Below, one piece after another: positions 17,911-22,924 of a stretch of DNA of 22,924 nt (positions are counted from its first letter, which is position 1; the number at the start of each line of letters is the position of its first letter). This stretch comes from Chara braunii (Eukaryota > Streptophyta > Charophyceae > Charales > Characeae), in contig BFEA01000685.1 of assembly GCA_003427395.1 (NCBI GenBank), positions 156,399-179,322 of the forward strand, read 5' to 3'. The notes under the pieces were generated by a model, which had not been told where the DNA came from, ran no database searches, and was given only the letters and a program-made list of their open reading frames with translations. A program made the translations under genes and the position numbers.

Positions 17911-19880
17911 ACGGGCCAGTTCATGGTTCTGATCACACTGCTGTACCTCTCGGCCATTTGTAGGAACAACAAATTGGTACTTCACGGGTCACACAACACT
18001 GTCCACAAACTGTGCAACTCTTGTCAAATAAAAAAGGCAAAAATAAAAAATAGTATATAAAAAAGATAGGCAACCGTGGTCACCCCCGGACGTGGCCGTG
18101 AATTTATGTACCCCGCGGTTACACAACTGAGGCTGCTGTCAAGTGGTTATACGCAAAGTGGTACTTCTGGGACCTCATAAACTGTGAAACCGGCCCCATG
18201 CCTTACCGGCCTCAATGGGCACGCTCACACTCAAACCTCCTTCTGCAAAAAAATGGGACTGGTCAGGCCCACACACAAAGCTCTCACAGCATGATGGAAC
18301 TAGGCAGGCCCACACTCAAGCCTCACACAACGGATCGAAGTTGGTGTCCGCTGTATCCCCTGGTCATGGCCCCCCCAAGCCTTGTCCACCATGCCGCGGG
18401 TCCCCACGGGCATACTCACATTCAAGTATCTCATGGCAATAGTGCTGCGGTGGACGGTGTGCCTGATCTGCACCCCACCCGGGCACATGCCCTTTCCTTT
18501 TTCTTGCGTAAGGGCCACGCCCTTGAAATAACAACATACCGCCGAAGGGCATTAGATAATCAAAATATTTTTATTTTGGTCACCTATAGTTCGACAGTTT
18601 ATGGGTGTACTCATTGAGGTAGGCTCTCGGGTCACGGCCGGTTTCGGTGCCACCGCCGGACCACGTTCAAGAAAAAAAAAAAACAAATGAAAGTAAAAAT
18701 AATAATAATAAACTTAGAAAGAGTTTAGAAACATGGAATAGGGGGAGGAGGCCGTTGGTACTTGGCCCTCGGTCCTCCCTCTCGGGCCCACGGTCGGACT
18801 CCCCAGCAAAAATTAAAGGGGACAGTCCCACGGGACCCTCAACCCCTCAGTTTCCTCCTTAGACGCTCCTTCGCTCCTCCGTTGCCGATTGCTGGCCTTG
18901 ATCTCAAGATCCGCTGGTTGAAAGTCTAGTGCTGTAACCAATAGGGCTAAGCCCAAGCCTGGTTGCAGCAGACGCAGCCGCTCATATGAAGAGCAACTGC
19001 GGCAGTCCTGGGCCTGCAGCAGCCGTACTAAGGCTGNTGCGTGATTTCCCCTCAAACCCACGGCCCCGTACGCACGCACATGCTATTAGGGGCCGGATTT
19101 CGTTCGACACATCACGCTTCTAGCCCCCCACAATGCCGCACCTGAAGACCGAGGCTCTCATCTCCCGCCGCACTCGTAAAAGAAACCGACCTTTTATCGC
19201 CTCCTTTATCGGAACCCAGCCTTGCTCTAGTTCACGTCCCCCTCTACTCGGCTTCCTTGACAGCTTCTACTATCGATAGCGTATAGTCAACCTAGTGCTT
19301 GCGTAACTTCACACAGCGTGGCCCCGAGAGGCCGTTATTAATAGTGCTAGTACCTAAGGTTGAGACAGACTATTGCAGAATTTAATATAGGTTGTTGCCG
19401 TACGGCACGCGGGCCTACCAAAATACATCAAGGCTACTCCTCTACCCACGGACCAAACTCACGACTGCCGGCCTATGACGCCTGCTGCTCATAGGGCCTG
19501 GCTCCGTCCACGACCGTCAACCTCCCGCATCTATCGTGCGGAGGTCACCGCTTGTGTTCTAGTCTCTCCCCTGCACCCCAATTACTGCACAAAGCAACAC
19601 CACTTCCGATGACGCATGTTGAATGACTGCAGATGTACCATGATCACTTCAATAAAAGAAAAAATTTTCCTAGCTTTAATCAAAGCAAAAAAACTTTGCC
19701 GGCGGAAACGCCGACCCTATAGCATCAAGAATAAAAATCATCACGCATGCCTCAAAACTGCACGCCCACACACACTTTACTTCCAGTCAACCGTTCAGTC
19801 AACGCGAACCAAACACAACCGCAACTTCGCACGGTATACTCAAATCCTGAACAACCCTTCACTTGCAAAACCCAGGGCGG
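17911..19880. other. No gene recognised
   Basis: Contains related G/C-rich stretches with CAGGCCCACACTCAAG-type motifs (18250-18330) and A-rich tracts (18018-18065, 18670-18715). No open frame shows recognisable domains. The LINE 5' region may begin somewhere after about 19600, where composition becomes more A/T-rich. Confidence 0.45.
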
Positions 19881-19898
19881 ATACCCTTATAAGGGTAT
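19881..19898. promoter_or_regulatory. 18-bp palindrome with TTATAA core upstream of LINE ORF1
   Basis: ATACCCTTATAAGGGTAT is fully self-complementary and lies 269 bp before the first ATG of the ORF1 remnant. The TTATAA core and position allow a promoter or binding-site role in the element's 5' UTR, but this is only inference. Confidence 0.35.
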
Positions 19899-20166
19899 TC
19901 GCGCCGATAGCGTTCATAGTGAAGTGATTCCAGGTACATCCTTGCTTCTCACCTTTCCCATTTGGTTGTCACTTTCCCAACACTCTGTCACCTCAACCCG
20001 TCAAGCCTTGTCCATCAATTTTTATAGCGAAGATTTTAATTTAACTTTTTATTTAATTCTTTTTTTATTGACGATCTGGGAATTTTCAAACAAGACAATG
20101 ACTAAGATACTGCGTCGTCAGCGAGTTCATAAGCAGGTAGACTCCATGCTGGCCTTCTAAGGAGCA

Positions 20167-21141
20167 ATGCATCATTTAGCAACAAAACAATTACATACAC
20201 CTGTGAAAATGACATTGCAGAATCGAATGGAAAATCGGAATCTGGAATCCTCTCCTTATGCATTTTCAAATGACGAAGTTCTAACAGAAGAAGAGAAACA
20301 ACAACAGAATAGCAACTCTCTCATAGTGACTGATAGTCAGTCAGTTTCATATGGTTATTCTCCATTAATCTCTCTCCTGTCATCCAATGTGGGTCAAGAA
20401 AACATGACAAGGTTGGGATTGGGTAGAAGGATGGCGTTTAATCCTCTCTTCGCGGAAGAAACGGCCAAGCTACAACTCTCTCACCAGGTGACAGGGGTCA
20501 ATAAGGGAGAAGGGAGAAAACTTTCATTGGCTTCAGGCCAAGTAGAGAATCAGGTATTTCCCCAATTAGAGGATCAGGACAGCAATGGAAAGGTGTCTTA
20601 TCAATATGTAGACACAAATTTCACCCTGGTCACGGAACAAAGAAGTCAGAAATTACAAACGCAAGACGAGGCAAATGTTTCGAGTCAGTCACAAAGATCA
20701 TCAAAGGAAAAAGCACAGGGAAAGAGGTATAACGAGGATTTCCCTTCTTTACAGAGTACGGTAACAAGGGGTGGGAAAGGAGGGGGAAGGGGAATGGATC
20801 GAGGGGGACAATGGGGAGGGGAGAGGGGGGGTGAGGGGGAAAGGAGAGGCAATGAAGGAAGAAGAGAAGGGGAAACAGGAGAGAGTTCTGAAGAAAGAAC
20901 GAGAGGAAGGCAGAATGAGGAGATTATAAAAAGGAGGGAGGAAGGTATGGGTAGGGAAACCGAAATGGATTCGGCTCAACTGCAGATATCCAAGTGGCTA
21001 CAAAAGGCTAAAGGTCATTTTCAATCAAGAATACTTGAAGTTAAAAGACCGGGTTCTCAGGCTCAGTCCCTACTCATCCGTCTCGCTAACATACCAACTG
21101 GTCGTGCCCTTTTCCTCTCTAAATTTATTAGTCCCTCATAA
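20167..21141 (+). pseudogene. LINE-type ORF1 (Gag-like), N-terminal part
   Basis: Open frame of 324 codons from ATG at 20167 to TAA at 21139. Residues 1-180 are polar and rich in Gln and Ser (KQQQNSNS, QSQRSSKEKAQG) and look disordered. KRYNEDFPSLQ at 186-196 looks like a short linear motif. Residues 202-262 form a Gly/Arg/Glu low-complexity stretch encoded by a purine-rich tract. Residues 270-324 (LQISKWLQKAKGHFQSRIL) return to ordered helical sequence. The same frame continues beyond the TAA into the DUF4283-like core, so this is the N-terminal part of one larger protein. Nucleic-acid binding by the RG-rich part is plausible but inferred. The frame is also open upstream (19747-20157), ending in TAA at 20158, probably 5' UTR. 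Confidence 0.62.
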
Positions 21142-21573
21142 AGCAAAGTGGTGGATAATGGGGGGGGGGGGAAATTGATGATTAAAACGTACCCTACTCA
21201 GAAAGTTGCAGAGAGAGATTTCATTTACCAATCGCATGCAAATAACTCGGTCTTTCACGATGATGCGGCATATAAATCCACGAATGAAAAAATAAAATGG
21301 ATTTGTAAACGCTTCACACATTTGAAAGGTAGTCAAGAGGTAGTTAACGAGGATTTTTTAATTCAACCAATCTCTTCGACTAATTTTACGGTTCTGAGTG
21401 TGCATACTACGGACAAGAGAACGATTGATGGCTGGAAAAAGCTGCGCTGTGACGGATCAGAAGTCCGTATATATCCATGGTCTCCCCCAAAACAGGGGCC
21501 TGATGAAAGATGTAGGCAGATGATGGAAGAACACTATTGGGTGGAATTTCATCACATATCAATAGAAATTTAG
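21142..21573 (+). pseudogene. LINE ORF1 core, DUF4283-like first half
   Basis: In phase with the preceding segment after its TAA, this gives about 143 codons up to TAG at 21571. It starts at a 12-base G run encoding Gly4. The later part, WKKLRCDGSEVRIYPWSPP and then YWVEFHHISIEI, follows the plant L1-type Gag/DUF4283 pattern, in which a basic RNA-binding fold ends in a 'W-x-P ... WVxxxxIP' stretch. The upstream part (FIYQSHANNSVFHDD to LSVHTTDKRTIDGW) is not individually recognised. The TAG at 21571 interrupts the frame and the next residues (AAFLYDFGEVHDI) continue the same domain directly, so the stop is inside the fold, not at its end. Confidence 0.62.
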
Positions 21574-22143
21574 GCTGCCTTTTTATATGATTTTGGGGAA
21601 GTCCATGATATTGTTGATTTTATTGATCCGCTGCCAAAGTATGCAGCCAGGAGGGATGATTATTTGATGCTGGCTCTTAATCATCCCTACAATGTTCCGT
21701 TCAACATAGATGATGTGATTCCTTACCGAGTAGGGGGAAGAGAGTATCACATACACACTTCGCACAAACTGCATCCCTAGTGCTTTCGCTATAAAGCCTA
21801 TGGGCATCTTTTTCTGGATTCCTCCTGTGCACATAACCCCTCTCTTAAACAGAAAGCGGCAGGGAGATTGATCAGAGACCTGTTCAAAACTAATCTATGG
21901 AGAACGGTGGACCCGGGTCACGAGCGTTGGGTGTATGTGGAAGGATCAAGTAAGGGTCAGGGACACAGAGGATGGACATGGGAGCGGCAAGGTGAGCCAA
22001 ACTGGGAATCTAGACCTCCAGAGAGTTGGATCCCTCCGGCCTCTTCGCCACCTCTTCCTCAACACTCACGTCCTCAGGGGACACAGGCAGAAGTTAGTTC
22101 GCCACAAGAAGGGGGATTGGCTTCTGCCTCAAGTTCTGAATAG
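21574..22143 (+). pseudogene. LINE ORF1, DUF4283-like second half plus decayed zinc knuckle
   Basis: Same frame continues. 68 codons (AAFLYDFGEVHDIVDFIDPL to YHIHTSHKLHP) end at TAG 21778. Then 120 codons begin CFRYKAYGHLFLDSS and end at TAG 22141. The block right after the second stop lines up with a CCHC zinc knuckle (C-x2-C-x4-H-x4-C). Here the second Cys is Tyr and the fourth position is Ser, so two of four metal ligands are missing. The remainder is Pro/Ser/Gln-rich and Trp-containing (RGWTWERQGEPNWESRPPES). Zinc knuckles in this position of LINE ORF1 proteins bind nucleic acid (family knowledge). Loss of the ligands points to a dead copy. Confidence 0.62.
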
Positions 22144-22425
22144 GGTGTGCAGGACAATAATTTCAATGCATCTGGTCCTTCACAATCAGTGGAACAATTA
22201 GGGAACATTCCTAGTAGTATTTTGCCTGGTCCTAATCCCAAGAATTACTTGCAACCTCTTCCACCCAATGCAGGGGAGGGGGTGGAGAGCTCATCTAATC
22301 CAAAGGAGGGTAATCCACATGTCACGCCGACGGAACACGAAACAGATAAAGAATCAGAACAGGGGATGGAACAGGATTTACCCTTAATAAGGAGGAAGAG
22401 GAGGAAGCAAAAAACAAAAAGTTAA
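22144..22425 (+). pseudogene. LINE ORF1, C-terminal acidic/basic region
   Basis: Frame continues 93 codons to TAA at 22423, with TGA two codons later. It is polar and Asn/Pro/Glu-rich, then strongly basic at the end (IRRKRRKQKTKS). The coding sense appears to move into the next frame (pos mod 3 = 0) around the A-rich stretch 22408-22420, where a single-base indel would join KRRKQK to the downstream KLIVSRGVSVRHRGT. The TAA is therefore probably created by the frameshift rather than ancestral. Confidence 0.5.
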
Positions 22426-22427
22426 TC

Positions 22428-22924
22428 GTGAGTAGGGGTGTATCAGTGAGACATCGAGGGACACCTATGAAATGGGTAAAAGTAAAGGGAGTTGAAGAAG
22501 AACAGGGACCAGATAAAATGAAGGAACCCCAAGCTACGGTTCCATTAGTACCGGTAGAAGGAACAGACGGGACAGATTCCGCAGATTCCTTCAGAGACGC
22601 GTTTGGTCCAGCCCCGATGGAGGTAGACCAGCAAGTTGCAGTGCATACTCCAATGGTCGATGCTCCTGATCCTACTAGGGAGAATGATCAATCGCAGATT
22701 CCGGTATCTGACAAAATCTCCCAACTCACCGACTGCTTGCTCCGATAGTTAAAAATTAAATTTGAAACAGCGTCGGAGGATTTATGGATTAAAATGTACA
22801 ATCAATTATACGGCATTCTAAACAATAGCCCAAGTTTGAGATTGGTGTTGCAACAGGGTTTACCGCCTGGAGCCAGCGTTGTCGAGCGGGGAACCCCGGG
22901 GGCAAAGCCGGTGTTAGGCTGCGG
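22428..22924 (+). pseudogene. LINE ORF1 extension or start of ORF2, interrupted by TAG, runs off the window
   Basis: This frame is open from 22350 to the right edge except for one TAG at 22746. It encodes RGVSVRHRGTPMKWVKVKGV, an acidic stretch with SADSFRDAFGPAPMEVDQQ, and LTDCLLR before the stop. After the stop come LKIKFETASEDLWIKMYNQL and LRLVLQQGLPPGASVV. No endonuclease (DNase I-like) or RT motif is visible, so it is more likely the C-terminal part of ORF1 than ORF2. LLR-stop-LKIKFE reads as one continuous helix, consistent with a point nonsense change. Confidence 0.5.

Noticed and set aside
18870-18960. tRNA-like sequence on the minus strand (TTAGCCCTATTGGTTACAGC, then CTTTCAA and CGGCAACGGA)
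   Set aside because: Resembles tRNA-Glu pieces (D-arm, anticodon-like loop, 3' acceptor), but the anticodon stem does not pair and there is no proper B-box. At most a decayed tRNA-derived fragment.

Overview
The window looks like non-coding, repeat-rich nuclear DNA from a eukaryote. It has no compact operons, and the coding signal is confined to decayed retroelement reading frames. There are many microsatellites, tRNA-derived repeats and short inverted-repeat elements. The 3' retroelement frame resembles the Gag-like (DUF4283-type) ORF1 plus zinc knuckle of L1-clade LINEs of the green lineage. The 5' one is a Penelope-like element (PLE) of the type carrying a Cys-rich motif before the reverse transcriptase. 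A green alga or land plant is the best guess; a charophyte such as Chara is possible but cannot be shown from this sequence alone.

Layout. 1-1152: minus-strand PLE fragment, split by one in-frame TGA and running off the left edge. 1320-3240: telomere-like C-rich repeat, T-rich repeats, (AG)n, (TCC)n and (CAT)n tracts, and the first members of a family of TA-bounded inverted-repeat elements. 3240-5180: purine tracts, small duplications and two more members of that family. Three members are exactly 109 bp long. 5547-6373: a perfect 62-bp tandem duplication, a tandem pair of tRNA-like SINE units and a 42-bp triplication. 6374-9655: no gene seen; a few palindromes and a 60-bp duplication. 9655-10345: a ~305-bp satellite-like repeat. 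10346-12648: no gene; a duplicated TTTCGGCAGCG motif. 12649-13870: an array of 17 hairpin units, each with the loop AACTTAT but with different stems that keep their base pairing, itself partly duplicated at about 770 bp. 13871-19880: no gene I can support; (TG)n and one strong hairpin. 19881-22924: plus-strand LINE ORF1 pseudogene with repeated in-frame TAA/TAG stops and one frameshift, running off the right edge.

No host gene, rRNA, complete tRNA or CRISPR array is supported. The two most interesting signals are the hairpin array at 12649-13870 and the 109-bp palindromic element family at 1924-5177. Both show stem changes that are matched on the two arms.
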